Of a stretch of 64,000 nt of DNA, positions 1 through 8,433 are shown piece after piece. The position numbers and the translations under genes are program-made. The stretch lies in the NCBI RefSeq assembly GCF_001468465.1, contig NZ_LNSA01000015.1:35285-99284 (forward strand), given 5' to 3'. A model generated the notes under the pieces. It saw only the letters and a program-made list of their open reading frames with translations. It had not been told where the DNA came from and made no database searches. Within the stretch, counting starts at the first letter, position 1. Each line of letters starts with the position of its first letter. This DNA is from Sphingopyxis sp. H115 (GTDB taxonomy: Bacteria > Pseudomonadota > Alphaproteobacteria > Sphingomonadales > Sphingomonadaceae).

Positions 1-371
1 ACGACGATCAGCCCGGAGTTGGTCTTGCGCAACTCCTTTGGATCGAGGTTCCATTTTTCGAGCGTGCCCGGGCGGAAATTCTCGATGAGGATATCGGCCT
101 TGGCGATCAGCTCGCGTGCGAGCGCCTGTCCCTCTTCGCTGCGCAGGTCGACGGCTACCGAATATTTGTTGCGTGCGATTACGCGCCACCAGCTCGGTTT
201 GTCGCCTTGACCCCAGTTGCGCATCTGGTCGCCCGTCACCGGGGGTTCGAGCTTGACGATTTCGGCGCCCATGTCGCCGAGGAGCTGGCCGCAGAAGGGC
301 CCCGCTATCAGCTGCCCCATTTCGACGACCTTGATGCCTTCCAGCGCGCCCCCGCTGCCCGTCTCGCTCAT
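1..371 (-). CDS. CaiB/BaiF family CoA-transferase, N-terminal part only
   Basis: The minus strand from an ATG at 371 reads 123 codons without a stop and runs off the window. The start encodes a short leader followed by LEGIKVVEMGQLIAGPFCGQ, then LGDMGAEIVKLEPP and later ADILIENFRPG, the usual N-terminal pattern of class III (CaiB/BaiF) CoA-transferases, which move CoA between carboxylic acids. The catalytic Asp region is beyond the window, so the substrate cannot be judged. It is divergent from an HMG-CoA-lyase family gene 118 bp away. That pairing suggests activation of a branched dicarboxylic acid and cleavage of its CoA ester, but this is an inference. Confidence 0.88.
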   Translation of the reverse strand, partial: MSETGSGGALEGIKVVEMGQLIAGPFCGQLLGDMGAEIVKLEPPVTGDQMRNWGQGDKPSWWRVIARNKYSVAVDLRSEEGQALARELIAKADILIENFRPGTLEKWNLDPKELRKTNSGLIV

Positions 372-489
372 ATCATTCCTTTCGCGGCCGACTCTGGTAA
401 GACGGCCTGCCTCGCCCATGGCCATTGTATACTTAGAATGCTATGTAATTTTCAACCTGCTAAATGACTCGGGACAATCGGGACGCAAG

Positions 490-1395
490 ATGTTGAAAAA
501 CCATGCCGTGGAAATCGTCGAAGTCGGTCCGCGCGACGGGCTGCAAAATGAAAGTGCGATCGTCTCGACCGCCGACAAGCTCGAACTGATCCGCCGCGCG
601 ATCGACTATGGCGTCCGGCGTATCGAGGTGACGAGCTTCGTCAACCCGAAGAAGGTGCCGCAACTCGCCGATGCCGAGGACCTGGTGGCGACGTTGCCCG
701 ATCGCGACGATGTGACTTGGATTGGCCTCGTCCTCAATCGCCGCGGCGCAGAACGCGCCCTCGCCACCGGCCGCATCGACGAACTGGGCGCGGTGTGTGT
801 GACGAGCGATACGTTCGGCGTTCGCAACCAAGGGCAAAGCTCGGATGAATCGCTCGCCGCCGCGATCGAGATCGTTGCGCTGGCGAAGGCGGCGGGGCGG
901 AGCGGCCATATCACCATCGCGACCGCTTTCGGCTGTCCCTTCGAGGGCGAGGTTGCGCTGGGCCGCGTGGTCGAGATGGCAAAACGCGCCGCCGATGCGG
1001 CCCCGCGCGAAATCGCGCTCGCCGACACAATCGGCGTCGGCGTGCCCGCGCAGGTCGCCGAGATGGTAGGCCGGGTGCGCGAGGCGGTCGGCCATCTTCC
1101 CGTGCGCGTGCATTTCCACAACACACGCGGCACCGGTATCGCCAATGTCTGGGCCGCGGTGCGCGAAGGCGCGGCGACGGTCGATGCGTCGCTCGGCGGG
1201 CTCGGCGGCTGTCCCTTCGCACCGGGCGCGGCGGGCAATGTCGCGACCGAGGATGTTGCCTATATGCTCGAACGCGGCGGCGTTCGCACCGGCCTCGCGC
1301 TGCCGCACATCGTCGAGGCCGCAGGCTGGCTCGCCGGGGTGATGGACCGTCCACTGCCGGCGATGGTGAGCCGCGCGCCTGCTTTCCCACGCTGA
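490..1395 (+). CDS. Hydroxymethylglutaryl-CoA lyase family protein
   Basis: A 301-residue TIM-barrel lyase of the HMGL-like family. It begins VEIVEVGPRDGLQNE, which carries the metal and substrate Arg-Asp pair, has RIEVTSFVNPKKVPQLADA, a metal-site HFHNTRG, and the lyase signature loop GLGGCPFAPGAAGN with the active-site Cys. The expected reaction is cleavage of a 3-hydroxy-3-methylglutaryl-type CoA ester to acetyl-CoA and a keto acid (leucine catabolism or a related route). The ATG at 490 is preferred because the protein starts at the family position; the frame is open back to 217 without family similarity. The divergent CoA-transferase suggests a linked pathway. A related citramalyl-CoA-type lyase cannot be excluded. 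Confidence 0.9.
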   Translation: MLKNHAVEIVEVGPRDGLQNESAIVSTADKLELIRRAIDYGVRRIEVTSFVNPKKVPQLADAEDLVATLPDRDDVTWIGLVLNRRGAERALATGRIDELGAVCVTSDTFGVRNQGQSSDESLAAAIEIVALAKAAGRSGHITIATAFGCPFEGEVALGRVVEMAKRAADAAPREIALADTIGVGVPAQVAEMVGRVREAVGHLPVRVHFHNTRGTGIANVWAAVREGAATVDASLGGLGGCPFAPGAAGNVATEDVAYMLERGGVRTGLALPHIVEAAGWLAGVMDRPLPAMVSRAPAFPR

Positions 1396-1423
1396 CGATC
1401 GCTCGCACCGGCTTTTGGAGTAT

Positions 1424-2335
1424 ATGACAGTGATGTCAGATTTTCTGCCCGCTCCCGCCAATGTGACCCTCGCCGGCCGTGACGTTTCGCCGATCGCATG
1501 GGGCATGTGGCGCTTTGCCGGTGTCGATATCCGCTCCGCGCGTGCGCGTATCGATGCCGCGTTCGAGGCCGGGGTCACGCTGTTCGACACCGCCGACATT
1601 TATGGCTGCGACACGCCGGGTGGCTTCGGCTCGGCAGAGGCGTTGCTCGGCGAGGTTTTTGCTGAAGCGCCGCGCCTGCGCGACAAGATGATGCTGGCGA
1701 CGAAGGGCGGGATCATCCCCGGCGTCCCCTACGACAGCAGCGCGGCCTATCTGGCCTCGGCGATTGATATGTCGTTGAAACGCCTGCGCACTGATCATGT
1801 CGAACTGTGGCAGATTCACCGCCCCGACCTGCTCACCCATCCGCAGGAAATCGCCCGGACGCTCGACGACGCGCACCGGGCGGGCAAGATCGGCGCGATC
1901 GGCGTCTCGAACTTCACGCCTGCCCAGACCGCTGCGCTTGCCAAATTCCTGCCCGTTTCAGTGGTCAGCCATCAGAGCGAGTTTTCGCCGCTCCATCTCG
2001 CTCCGATCTTCGACGGCATTTTCGACCAGTCGATGGCGGAGGGCATGGGCTTCCTAGCCTGGTCGCCGCTTGGCGGCGGCCGGCTCGGTGAGCCTGCCGA
2101 GGAGCGCACGGGCGCCGTCGCGGAGCTGCTCGATGCCAAGGCGGCCGAGTACGGCGTCTCGCGGGCCGCCGCGACCTACAGCTGGGTGATGGCGCATCCA
2201 GCGCGCCCGATCCCGATCGTCGGCACGCAGAGTGTCGAACGGATCAAGGAAATCCCGCAGGCTCTCGCCCCGCGCTGGACGCGCGCCGAATGGTATTCAG
2301 TGCTGCAAACATCGATGGGAAAAGATCTGCCCTAA
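1424..2335 (+). CDS. Aldo/keto reductase
   Basis: About 303 residues with the AKR (beta/alpha)8 pattern: FDTADIYG carries catalytic Asp and Tyr near residue 50-55, ATKGG carries Lys near 85, and LWQIHRPD carries His near 120; IGVSNFT follows. It should be an NADPH-dependent carbonyl reductase, probably of the YdhF-like group with an LAWSPLGGGRL segment. The start is ambiguous: a GGAG at 1417-1420 lies only 3 bases before ATG 1424, 9 before GTG 1430 and 12 before ATG 1433, so the true protein may be 3 residues shorter. It lies 28 bp after the HMG-CoA-lyase family gene on the same strand and may be cotranscribed. Confidence 0.88.
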   Translation: MTVMSDFLPAPANVTLAGRDVSPIAWGMWRFAGVDIRSARARIDAAFEAGVTLFDTADIYGCDTPGGFGSAEALLGEVFAEAPRLRDKMMLATKGGIIPGVPYDSSAAYLASAIDMSLKRLRTDHVELWQIHRPDLLTHPQEIARTLDDAHRAGKIGAIGVSNFTPAQTAALAKFLPVSVVSHQSEFSPLHLAPIFDGIFDQSMAEGMGFLAWSPLGGGRLGEPAEERTGAVAELLDAKAAEYGVSRAAATYSWVMAHPARPIPIVGTQSVERIKEIPQALAPRWTRAEWYSVLQTSMGKDLP

Positions 2336-2674
2336 CAGACCGAAATTGCAGATTCGGCCGATTTTCGGTGTTCTGCGACGACGGTGGCTATGCCCGAGGA
2401 CAATCATGGGACCGGCGTCGGCCGCGCCCGCTGTGCTGTGGCGCTCGCGATCCCTGTCAGCCGCTCGGCACGCTCGCCCGCCGTCTATCCGGGATCACGT
2501 TCGGGATGACGACGGTTGGGGGATGCCCCGCCTCCTCGATGAGACGTAGGAGAGAGGGAGGCAGGGCGGGGGCGCTTAAGCAGGGTGCAGGTTGCCGGAT
2601 GATGAACAGGATTGTATTCCGGAACTTTTCTGGTGCCCTTGCTCTCGGGCTGGGCAGCGCTATTCCTTCCTCCC
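2336..2674. other. Intergenic stretch, no gene recognised
   Basis: No coding signal persuades me here. A weak stem (CCGAA at 2340-2344 with TTCGG at 2353-2357) followed by CCGATTTT may end transcription of the aldo/keto reductase. A stretch near 2488-2515 resembles dispersed repeat debris common in sphingomonads, but no clean inverted repeat could be drawn. Confidence 0.4.
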
Positions 2675-3106
2675 ATGGAACGACGCGCCACATGCCATTG
2701 CGGCCAGCTCTTGCTCCGCTGCACCGGTGAACCTTCCAAGGTCTCGCTCTGCCATTGCTTCGACTGCCAGCGGCGGACGGGCTCGCTGTTCAGCGTCGCG
2801 GCGTTCTTTCCGCGCGAATGCGTAACGGTGATCGCGGGGACTGCGAAAGTCTTCGCGCGCGCCTCGGCGAGCGGTTTCGACGTTGCCTTCCACTTCTGCC
2901 CCGAATGCGGCTCGTCGCTCTGGTGGGAACCTGCGCGCATGCCGCACTTGGCCGGTGTCGCGGCGGGGGCGTTCGAGGATTCGGGCTTTCCCGTGCCCGA
3001 ACAGGCGGTATGGGCCGAACAGCGTCACACTTGGCTCGACCTGCCGCTGACCGAATATGCGCGAAATCCGGTCAAGGCTCCGCTAAAAGACGCCGACCCA
3101 GACTGA
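2675..3106 (+). CDS. GFA-domain (glutathione-dependent formaldehyde-activating-like) protein
   Basis: 143 residues with the zinc ligands of the GFA fold: CHCGQ near residue 8, CHCFDCQRRTG near 27 and FCPECGSSLWW near 75. Proteins of this family bind structural and catalytic zinc; most homologues called formaldehyde-activating have no proven role. The ATG at 2675 is chosen because the first zinc motif begins a few residues later; an upstream start at 2612 would add a residue stretch unlike the family. Its 3' end overlaps the convergent acetyltransferase by 35 bp. A second GFA protein is encoded at 23731. Confidence 0.85.
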   Translation: MERRATCHCGQLLLRCTGEPSKVSLCHCFDCQRRTGSLFSVAAFFPRECVTVIAGTAKVFARASASGFDVAFHFCPECGSSLWWEPARMPHLAGVAAGAFEDSGFPVPEQAVWAEQRHTWLDLPLTEYARNPVKAPLKDADPD

Positions 3107-3494
3107 TACGATCCTCGATCGCATAACCCAGCTTCGTATAGAAGCGCGCGACCGCTTCGTTCGACGCGCGCACCTGCAGGTTCACCTTTTCGCACCCCAG
3201 CGCCGCCAGCGCGCGTTCGGCTTCGCGGACCAGCGCGGTGCCGACCCCGCCACGCCGGCAATCCCTTCGCACCGCCATCGCATAGAGCCAGCCGCGATGC
3301 CCGTCATAACCCGCCATGACCGACCCGATCACCGCGCCACCCTCGACCGCGACGAACAGCAGGTCGGGCTGGAAGGCAAGCTTGGCAGGAATCGCCGCCT
3401 TGGCGCGGTTCCACGGCGGATCGTTCGGAAAGGCCTCTTCCCAAAGCGATTGCACACCGTCGAAGTCCGACGGACGATAGCGCCTGATCGCCAT
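3072..3494 (-). CDS. GNAT family acetyltransferase, YpeA-like
   Basis: 140 residues with a single GNAT domain. Motif A is RRDCRRGGVGTALV near residue 75-88, the acetyl-CoA pyrophosphate-binding loop. The segment VMAGYDGHRGWLYAMAV matches E. coli YpeA, and the C-terminal ASNEAVARFYTKLGY is typical GNAT motif B. The substrate is unknown. The start codon lies 3 bases after the stop of the upstream alcohol dehydrogenase on the same strand, so the two are very probably cotranscribed. Its 3' end overlaps the convergent GFA gene. Confidence 0.88.
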   Translation of the reverse strand: MAIRRYRPSDFDGVQSLWEEAFPNDPPWNRAKAAIPAKLAFQPDLLFVAVEGGAVIGSVMAGYDGHRGWLYAMAVRRDCRRGGVGTALVREAERALAALGCEKVNLQVRASNEAVARFYTKLGYAIEDRISLGRRLLAEP

Positions 3495-3497
3495 CGC

Positions 3498-4670
3498 CTA
3501 GGCCTGACCAGCCCAAACCTGCGCATAAAGCATTGCCATCTCTTCGGCATCCGGCACCCGCGGGTTGTTGGCGGGCGAGCCCGATGCCGCCGCCTGTGCG
3601 CACATCGTCGGGACCAGCGCGTCCCAGCGCGCCGCGTCGATGCCCCACGCCGCCGGTCCCGGCACCTCGAGCTCGCGGTTCAATGCCGCCAATTCGTCGA
3701 GCAGCCGCGCCACCGCCGACTGGTCGCCTTCGGCCTCGTCGGCGACGCCCATCGCCCGTGCGCAGTCCCCATAGCGGTGCAGCGCCGCAGGCGCCGACCA
3801 GGCGGTCACCGCAGGCAATAACATCGCATTCGACAGACCGTGCGGGACGTGGAAATGCGCCCCGATCGGCCGGCTCATACCGTGCACTAGCGCGACCGAG
3901 CTGTTTGAGAAAGCGATCCCCGCCTGCGTCGCGCCCAGCATCATTGCCTCGCGCGCGGCGGCGTCCAGCGGGTCGCTGCACACGCGCCGCAAATTGGGCG
4001 CCAGCGCACGCATCGCGAGCAAGGCCATGCCATCGCTGAACGGGTTGGCGCGCTTCGACACATAGGCCTCGATTGCGTGGACCAGCGAGTCGATGCCGGT
4101 ATCGGCGGTCAGCCTCTTCGGCTTGGTAAAAGTCAGCTCATAGTCGACCAGTGCCGCGATGGGCAGGTAAGCGAGTCCCGGGCACAGCATCTTCTCGTCG
4201 GTGGTCTCGTCGGTGATGATCGTGAAGCGCGTCGCCTCCGACCCTGTGCCCGCGGTGGTCGGGATCGCGATCACCGGCAGGCCCGGCGCATCCTGCACAT
4301 GCGGCGCTTTATAATCCGCCATCGCGCCGCCATGCCTTCCGAGCAGCGCAATCGCCTTTGCGCTGTCGAGCGGGCTACCGCCGCCGAAGCCGACAACGCA
4401 GTCATGATCGCCGTCCTTCAGATACACGACCCCGGCATCGACCGACGCCACCGTCGGGTCGGGCACCGTATCGGCGAACACCCGCGCCACGATCCCCGCA
4501 GCCGCCAGGCCGTCGACCATTTCCGCCGCGCGTCCGTTGCTCACTAGATAGCTGTCCGTCACGACCAGCGGGCGTGCCAGCCCCAGCGACGCCAGCACCT
4601 CGGGCAATTGCCTAGACGCCCCGCCGCCGATGCGGAAAATGCGGGGCAGGGCGATGCTGGCGATACTCAA
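3498..4670 (-). CDS. Iron-containing (type III) alcohol dehydrogenase
   Basis: About 390 residues, normal for the family. An N-terminal NAD-binding half has FGGGSPLDSAKAIA near residue 95. A helical C-terminal half carries metal ligands: TADTGIDSLVHAIEAY (Asp and His) and a later GMSRPIGAHFHVPHGLSNA. It should oxidise or reduce an alcohol/aldehyde pair with NAD(P). The start is a TTG at 4670, preceded by GAGGAGA at about 8 bases. The frame stays open to 5438, but that part is antisense to the AraC gene and has no family similarity. It is 74 bp downstream of an AraC regulator and directly upstream of a GNAT gene, suggesting one regulated unit. Confidence 0.9.
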   Translation of the reverse strand: MSIASIALPRIFRIGGGASRQLPEVLASLGLARPLVVTDSYLVSNGRAAEMVDGLAAAGIVARVFADTVPDPTVASVDAGVVYLKDGDHDCVVGFGGGSPLDSAKAIALLGRHGGAMADYKAPHVQDAPGLPVIAIPTTAGTGSEATRFTIITDETTDEKMLCPGLAYLPIAALVDYELTFTKPKRLTADTGIDSLVHAIEAYVSKRANPFSDGMALLAMRALAPNLRRVCSDPLDAAAREAMMLGATQAGIAFSNSSVALVHGMSRPIGAHFHVPHGLSNAMLLPAVTAWSAPAALHRYGDCARAMGVADEAEGDQSAVARLLDELAALNRELEVPGPAAWGIDAARWDALVPTMCAQAAASGSPANNPRVPDAEEMAMLYAQVWAGQA

Positions 4671-4744
4671 CGGATAGTCTCCTCGCGGATCGTTTGGCGC
4701 GCCGTCGATAACAGCGTTTCGCGGGAATCGGCAGGCCTTCGCAT

Positions 4745-5500
4745 CTACGGAGTCATCTCCATGCGCCGCATTTCGGTTGGCGCCATCCCGAAACGTCGCG
4801 CGAACGCTCGCGTGAAGCTCGCATTGCTCAGATAGCCGCACCGATATCCGATGCTCGAAATGGGCAGGTCGCTTTGCGCGAGCAACTGCCTTGCCTGTTC
4901 CAGCCGGCGCGCGCTGATCGCTTCGGGAACGGTGCATTGGTAAAGCTGCCGAAACCCGTGCGTAAGCTTGGCCTTGCTGAGGCCGCACCGCCGCGCGACG
5001 ATGCCGACCGTCAATTTTTCGTGCCAGCATTCGTTTACGATCTGGTGCGCGGCGGCGACCCGCGTGATATCCTGTTCGTTCAGCGTCGTTGCACCGCCGA
5101 CTTCTACCATGCGATGGGCCTCGAGCGCCGCGAAGAGCTGGCAAAGCAATTCCATGCTGCGCGCCATGCGGAGCATCGTCGATGCCGCGCCGTCCCCCTC
5201 GACCGCGACCAGCGCGCGACCGAGCCCGCGCAGGTCGGCGGGCAAATACCAGCGACCGTCGGTTTTGGGGAGGATGCCGAACAGCCGCAGACACTCCGCG
5301 CGGCCAATGGCAAGCACGACCAGATGGTCGATCGCCTGGTCGGTCAGATCGGCTTTGCCAAGCATCATGACGGCCGGCTCGCCGATGTCGCCAAAGCCGA
5401 GGATCAGCGCATCGTCGGGAAGCGCGTCTGCGTCGCATGGGCCGCGCCCCACGAAGCTGGCGAATTCGGACGATATGACGACGGAACGCTTGCTGTTCAT
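4745..5500 (-). CDS. AraC family transcriptional regulator
   Basis: 251 residues. The last ~100 form the two helix-turn-helix motifs of AraC/XylS proteins: LTVGIVARRCGLSKAKLTHG, then PISSIGYRCGYLSNASFTRA and the conserved FARRFGMAPTEMRR. The N-terminal ~140 residues are an unrecognised sensing domain with no metal or cupin motif visible. It precedes the iron alcohol dehydrogenase on the same strand, so it is the likely local regulator of adh and the GNAT gene. The ligand is unknown. The divergent neighbour is the fasciclin gene, 127 bp away. Confidence 0.9.
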   Translation of the reverse strand: MNSKRSVVISSEFASFVGRGPCDADALPDDALILGFGDIGEPAVMMLGKADLTDQAIDHLVVLAIGRAECLRLFGILPKTDGRWYLPADLRGLGRALVAVEGDGAASTMLRMARSMELLCQLFAALEAHRMVEVGGATTLNEQDITRVAAAHQIVNECWHEKLTVGIVARRCGLSKAKLTHGFRQLYQCTVPEAISARRLEQARQLLAQSDLPISSIGYRCGYLSNASFTRAFARRFGMAPTEMRRMEMTP

Positions 5501-5627
5501 GGGATGCCTATAGCCTCGACCCTTGCCGATCGCACCATCGTAACATTCATGTCATCAACAGCGTGTTGATGCCGGCCTTCGGCTGACGATTCGATCCGCT
5601 GTGGTCGTCATTTTTGAAGGACGGAAC

Positions 5628-6212
5628 ATGAAAACCCCGCTTATCCTGATTGTCGCAGCAGCTACGCTGGCACTCTCCGCGTGCAACGGAAAGCCCGGTG
5701 ATGCGCCCGCCGCCGACCAGCAGGCCGCTTCCGCAACCAGCGGGGCGATGACGGCGAACGCGACGACGACCATCGCGGCCGGCATAAAGGGCGCGCCGAC
5801 CCTCACGAGCCTTGCCAGCGCGATCGAAGCGGCTGGTCTCGCCGAAACGCTTTCGGGAACCGGACCCTTCACCATGTTTGCGCCGTCCGACGCGGCTTTT
5901 GTCCAGGTCGCACCGGTGACCCGCGACGGTTGGATGCGCCCCGCGCAAAAGGATGTTCTCGCCGGCGTACTGAAATATCATGTCGTGTCCGGCGCGCTGA
6001 CCGCTGCCGACCTTGCCGCCAAGATCGCCGAGGGCGGGGGCAAGGCCGTGCTCAAGACCGTCGGCGGGCAGGATCTGACCGCCACGAAAAGCGGCGACAA
6101 TATCCTGCTGACCAGCGCGAGCGGCAACAAGGCGACGGTCACCGCCGCAGATATCGGGCAGTCGAACGGGGTCATCCACGTGATCGACGCGGTGCTTATC
6201 CCGCAAATGTAA
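5628..6212 (+). CDS. Fasciclin-domain lipoprotein
   Basis: 194 residues. A signal peptide ends in the lipobox LALSAC, so Cys at about residue 18 is probably lipidated and the protein anchored in the outer membrane or periplasm. After an Ala/Thr-rich linker, residues ~55-194 form one fasciclin (FAS1) domain: TLTSLASAIEAAGLAETLSG, then GPFTMFAPSDAAF (H1 motif) and the terminal NGVIHVIDAVLIP (H2 motif). FAS1 domains mediate adhesion or surface interaction; the partner is unknown. The ATG at 5628 follows GAAGGACGG at good spacing. A terminator-like structure follows at 6256. Confidence 0.92.
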   Translation: MKTPLILIVAAATLALSACNGKPGDAPAADQQAASATSGAMTANATTTIAAGIKGAPTLTSLASAIEAAGLAETLSGTGPFTMFAPSDAAFVQVAPVTRDGWMRPAQKDVLAGVLKYHVVSGALTAADLAAKIAEGGGKAVLKTVGGQDLTATKSGDNILLTSASGNKATVTAADIGQSNGVIHVIDAVLIPQM

Positions 6213-6255
6213 AATCGATCGCCCGCAAGGCCCATAAAGCGATATTTTATTTCAC

Positions 6256-6301
6256 AAAGCGCGCGCTTTTCTCACGCAGGGAAATGCGCGCGCCCTTTTT
6301 T
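6256..6301 (+). terminator. Probable intrinsic terminator after the fasciclin gene
   Basis: A self-complementary AAAGCGCGCGCTTTT at 6256-6270 and a second GC-rich segment ending in a run of T residues at 6296-6301 lie between the fasciclin gene and pntAB. Stem pairing is good but the exact hairpin is ambiguous. Confidence 0.5.
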
Positions 6302-6378
6302 GGCCGGTTTAGGAGTCGACAGGCCGCACCGCGCGCGGCAAGAGGTGCGCGAAACGGAATCAGCAGGGGAGCGAGCCC

Positions 6379-6660
6379 GTGGATTTTATCGCGATTTTTT
6401 CGATTTTCGTCCTGGCGTGCTTCGTCGGCTATTTCGTCGTCTGGTCGGTGACCCCGGCACTGCACACGCCGCTGATGAGCGTCACCAACGCCATTTCGTC
6501 GGTGATCATCGTCGGCGCACTGATAGCCAGCGCCGCCGCGGGGTCGGCGACCTCGAAATGGCTGGGTCTCGCCGCCGTCGTGATGGCGAGCATCAATATC
6601 TTCGGCGGCTTCGCCGTGACGTCGCGCATGCTCGCGATGTACAAGAAGAAGGAGCGCTGA
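6379..6660 (+). CDS. pntAB: NAD(P) transhydrogenase subunit alpha, part 2 (membrane)
   Basis: 93 residues with three membrane spans (FIAIFSIFVLACFVGYFVVW, then SVTNAISSVIIVGALIASAA and KWLGLAAVVMASINIFGGFA) and a basic tail YKKKER. This is the small membrane subunit of three-gene transhydrogenases, which couple hydride transfer between NAD(H) and NADP(H) to proton translocation. The start is GTG 6379 with AGGGGAG about 8 bases upstream. The soluble NAD-binding subunit PntAA, normally directly upstream, is not present here; the preceding gene is fasciclin. A 48-codon ORF and pntB follow immediately. Confidence 0.92.
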   Translation: MDFIAIFSIFVLACFVGYFVVWSVTPALHTPLMSVTNAISSVIIVGALIASAAAGSATSKWLGLAAVVMASINIFGGFAVTSRMLAMYKKKER

Positions 6661-6662
6661 TC

Positions 6663-6809
6663 ATGACGATGCAACGCATTTCTTGTTGGGCTCAGGCCAA
6701 CCGCTGGGCAATCGCGTTCTGGCTCGTGATTTTCGCCGGCTATACGGTTGGTAAAGACATGGCCATGCGTGACAACGCGGCGGATGCGGCTGTGGCAAAG
6801 GAGCACTGA
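6663..6809 (+). CDS. Small single-span membrane protein inside the pnt operon
   Basis: A 48-residue ORF exactly filling the space between pntAB (stop 6660) and pntB (start 6811), with 2-base and 1-base gaps. It encodes one hydrophobic segment (WAIAFWLVIFAGYTVG) flanked by an N-terminal polar part and a charged, Ala-rich C-terminal tail ending AVAKEH. The spacing and a GGAGCG ahead of the start, within the pntAB end, suggest it is translated. I do not recognise a family; it may be an accessory or stabilising subunit of the transhydrogenase. Confidence 0.65.
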   Translation: MTMQRISCWAQANRWAIAFWLVIFAGYTVGKDMAMRDNAADAAVAKEH

Positions 6810-6810
6810 G

Positions 6811-8322
6811 ATGGACATCCAGGCAATCCTTTCCGCCGCGACCGGCGGCCATGGCGCAGTAAATCCTTACGCGGCGATCGCCTATCTGGTGTCGGGCATT
6901 CTCTTCATTCTCGCGCTGCGCGGGCTTTCGAGCCCCGCGACGGCGCAGAGCGGCAACCGCTTCGGCATGATCGGCATGACGATTGCGGTCGTCACGACCT
7001 TGCTCACGCATATGCCAATGCGGTCCGATCCATTGCCGCAGGGCAATCCCCACGATTTAATGGTCGACTGGGTTTCGCTGATCGAAATTCTCGCGGCGAT
7101 CGGCGTCGGCGCGGTCATTGGTATCGTCATGGCGCGCCGCATCGCGATGACGGCGATGCCGCAGCTCGTCGCGGCGTTTCACAGCCTCGTTGGCCTTGCT
7201 GCGGTCGCGGTGGCGGCGGCCGCCTATCTCAACCCCGTCGCCTTCGGCATCGCCGACGCCGCGGGGCAGATTCATGTTGTCAGCCGCGTCGAGATGGGCC
7301 TTGGCATTGCAATCGGCGCGATCACCTTCTCGGGGTCGGTCATCGCCTTCCTCAAGCTCAACGGCAATATGTCGGGTTCGCCGATCATGCTGCCTGGACG
7401 ACACATCATCAACCTTGGCACGCTCGCTGCGATCGTCGCGCTGACGGCGTATTTCACGCAGGACCAGTCGCCGTGGGTGTTCTGGACGATCACGGGGCTG
7501 AGCTTCGCGATCGGTTTCCTACTGATCATCCCGATCGGCGGCGCCGACATGCCGGTCGTCGTGTCGATGCTCAACAGCTATTCGGGCTGGGCCGCGGCGG
7601 CGATGGGCTTCACGCTCGGCAACACCGCGATGATCATCACCGGCGCGCTCGTCGGTTCGTCGGGTGCGATCCTGTCGTACATCATGTGCCGCGCGATGAA
7701 CCGCAGCTTCATCAGCGTGATCGCTGGCGGTTTCGGCGCCGATGCCGAAGCGGGTGCCGGTGGCGGGGCGAAGGAACAGCGCCCGTGGAAGCCGGGCAGC
7801 GCCGACGACGCCGCTTTCCTGATGAGCCAGGCGGAAAATGTCATCATCGTCCCCGGTTACGGTATGGCGGTGGCGCAGGCGCAGCATGCGCTCCGCGAAA
7901 TGGCCGATCAGCTCAAGAAGGAGGGCGTGAACGTCAAATATGCTATCCACCCGGTCGCGGGCCGTATGCCGGGCCATATGAACGTGCTGCTCGCCGAGGC
8001 GAATGTCCCCTATGACGAGGTGTTCGAACTCGAGGACATCAACGGCGAGTTCGCGCAGGCCGATGTCGCCTTCGTGATCGGTGCGAACGACGTGACGAAC
8101 CCGGCGGCAAAGACCGACAAGACATCGCCGATCTACGGCATGCCGATCCTCGACGTCGCCAACGCCAAGACGGTGCTGTTCGTGAAGCGCTCGATGGGCG
8201 GGGTCGGCTATGCCGGCGTCGACAACGATGTTTTCTACATGGACCAGACGATGATGCTGCTCGGCGATGCCAAGAAGATGGCCGACGACATCGTCAAGGC
8301 GCTGAGCGGTACCGGGCACTGA
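6811..8322 (+). CDS. pntB: NAD(P) transhydrogenase subunit beta
   Basis: 503 residues, about 40 longer than E. coli PntB. The N-terminal ~320 residues carry eight or nine membrane helices forming the proton channel. The C-terminal ~180 form the NADP(H)-binding domain III: VIIVPGYGMAVAQAQHAL near residue 345, AIHPVAGRMPGHMNVLLAEA, and a terminal DQTMMLLGDAKK. The start ATG 6811 follows GGAGCACTGAG, one base after the stop of the small ORF. The missing pntAA must be elsewhere if the enzyme works. Confidence 0.95.
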   Translation: MDIQAILSAATGGHGAVNPYAAIAYLVSGILFILALRGLSSPATAQSGNRFGMIGMTIAVVTTLLTHMPMRSDPLPQGNPHDLMVDWVSLIEILAAIGVGAVIGIVMARRIAMTAMPQLVAAFHSLVGLAAVAVAAAAYLNPVAFGIADAAGQIHVVSRVEMGLGIAIGAITFSGSVIAFLKLNGNMSGSPIMLPGRHIINLGTLAAIVALTAYFTQDQSPWVFWTITGLSFAIGFLLIIPIGGADMPVVVSMLNSYSGWAAAAMGFTLGNTAMIITGALVGSSGAILSYIMCRAMNRSFISVIAGGFGADAEAGAGGGAKEQRPWKPGSADDAAFLMSQAENVIIVPGYGMAVAQAQHALREMADQLKKEGVNVKYAIHPVAGRMPGHMNVLLAEANVPYDEVFELEDINGEFAQADVAFVIGANDVTNPAAKTDKTSPIYGMPILDVANAKTVLFVKRSMGGVGYAGVDNDVFYMDQTMMLLGDAKKMADDIVKALSGTGH

Positions 8323-8387
8323 CGGATTGCCGCAAAGTTTCGCTCCCGGGCTTGCCCGCGGGCGCCAGTTTTTCTAGCCAAGTTCGG

Positions 8388-8411
8388 GACCGGGTCCAGT
8401 GAGACCCGGTC
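8388..8411 (+). terminator. Perfect 9-bp hairpin after pntB
   Basis: GACCGGGTC at 8388-8396 pairs exactly with GACCCGGTC at 8403-8411, loop CAGTGA, followed by CTGTTGTATTT. It lies 65 bp after pntB and 22 bp before the racemase start, so it is either the pnt terminator or a leader structure of the racemase mRNA. A second, imperfect GC stem with TTTTT is at about 8344-8373. Confidence 0.5.
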
Positions 8412-8433
8412 CTGTTGTATTTCGGAGGACCAC

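Noticed and set aside
217..489. Upstream extension of the HMG-CoA-lyase gene
   Set aside because: Lies over the divergent CoA-transferase start region and has no similarity; the family N-terminus begins at 490.
460..1599. Long minus-strand reading frame opposite the HMG-CoA-lyase gene
   Set aside because: It is antisense to a gene with clear family motifs, has Arg/Ala-rich low-complexity content and no recognisable domain; a high-GC shadow.
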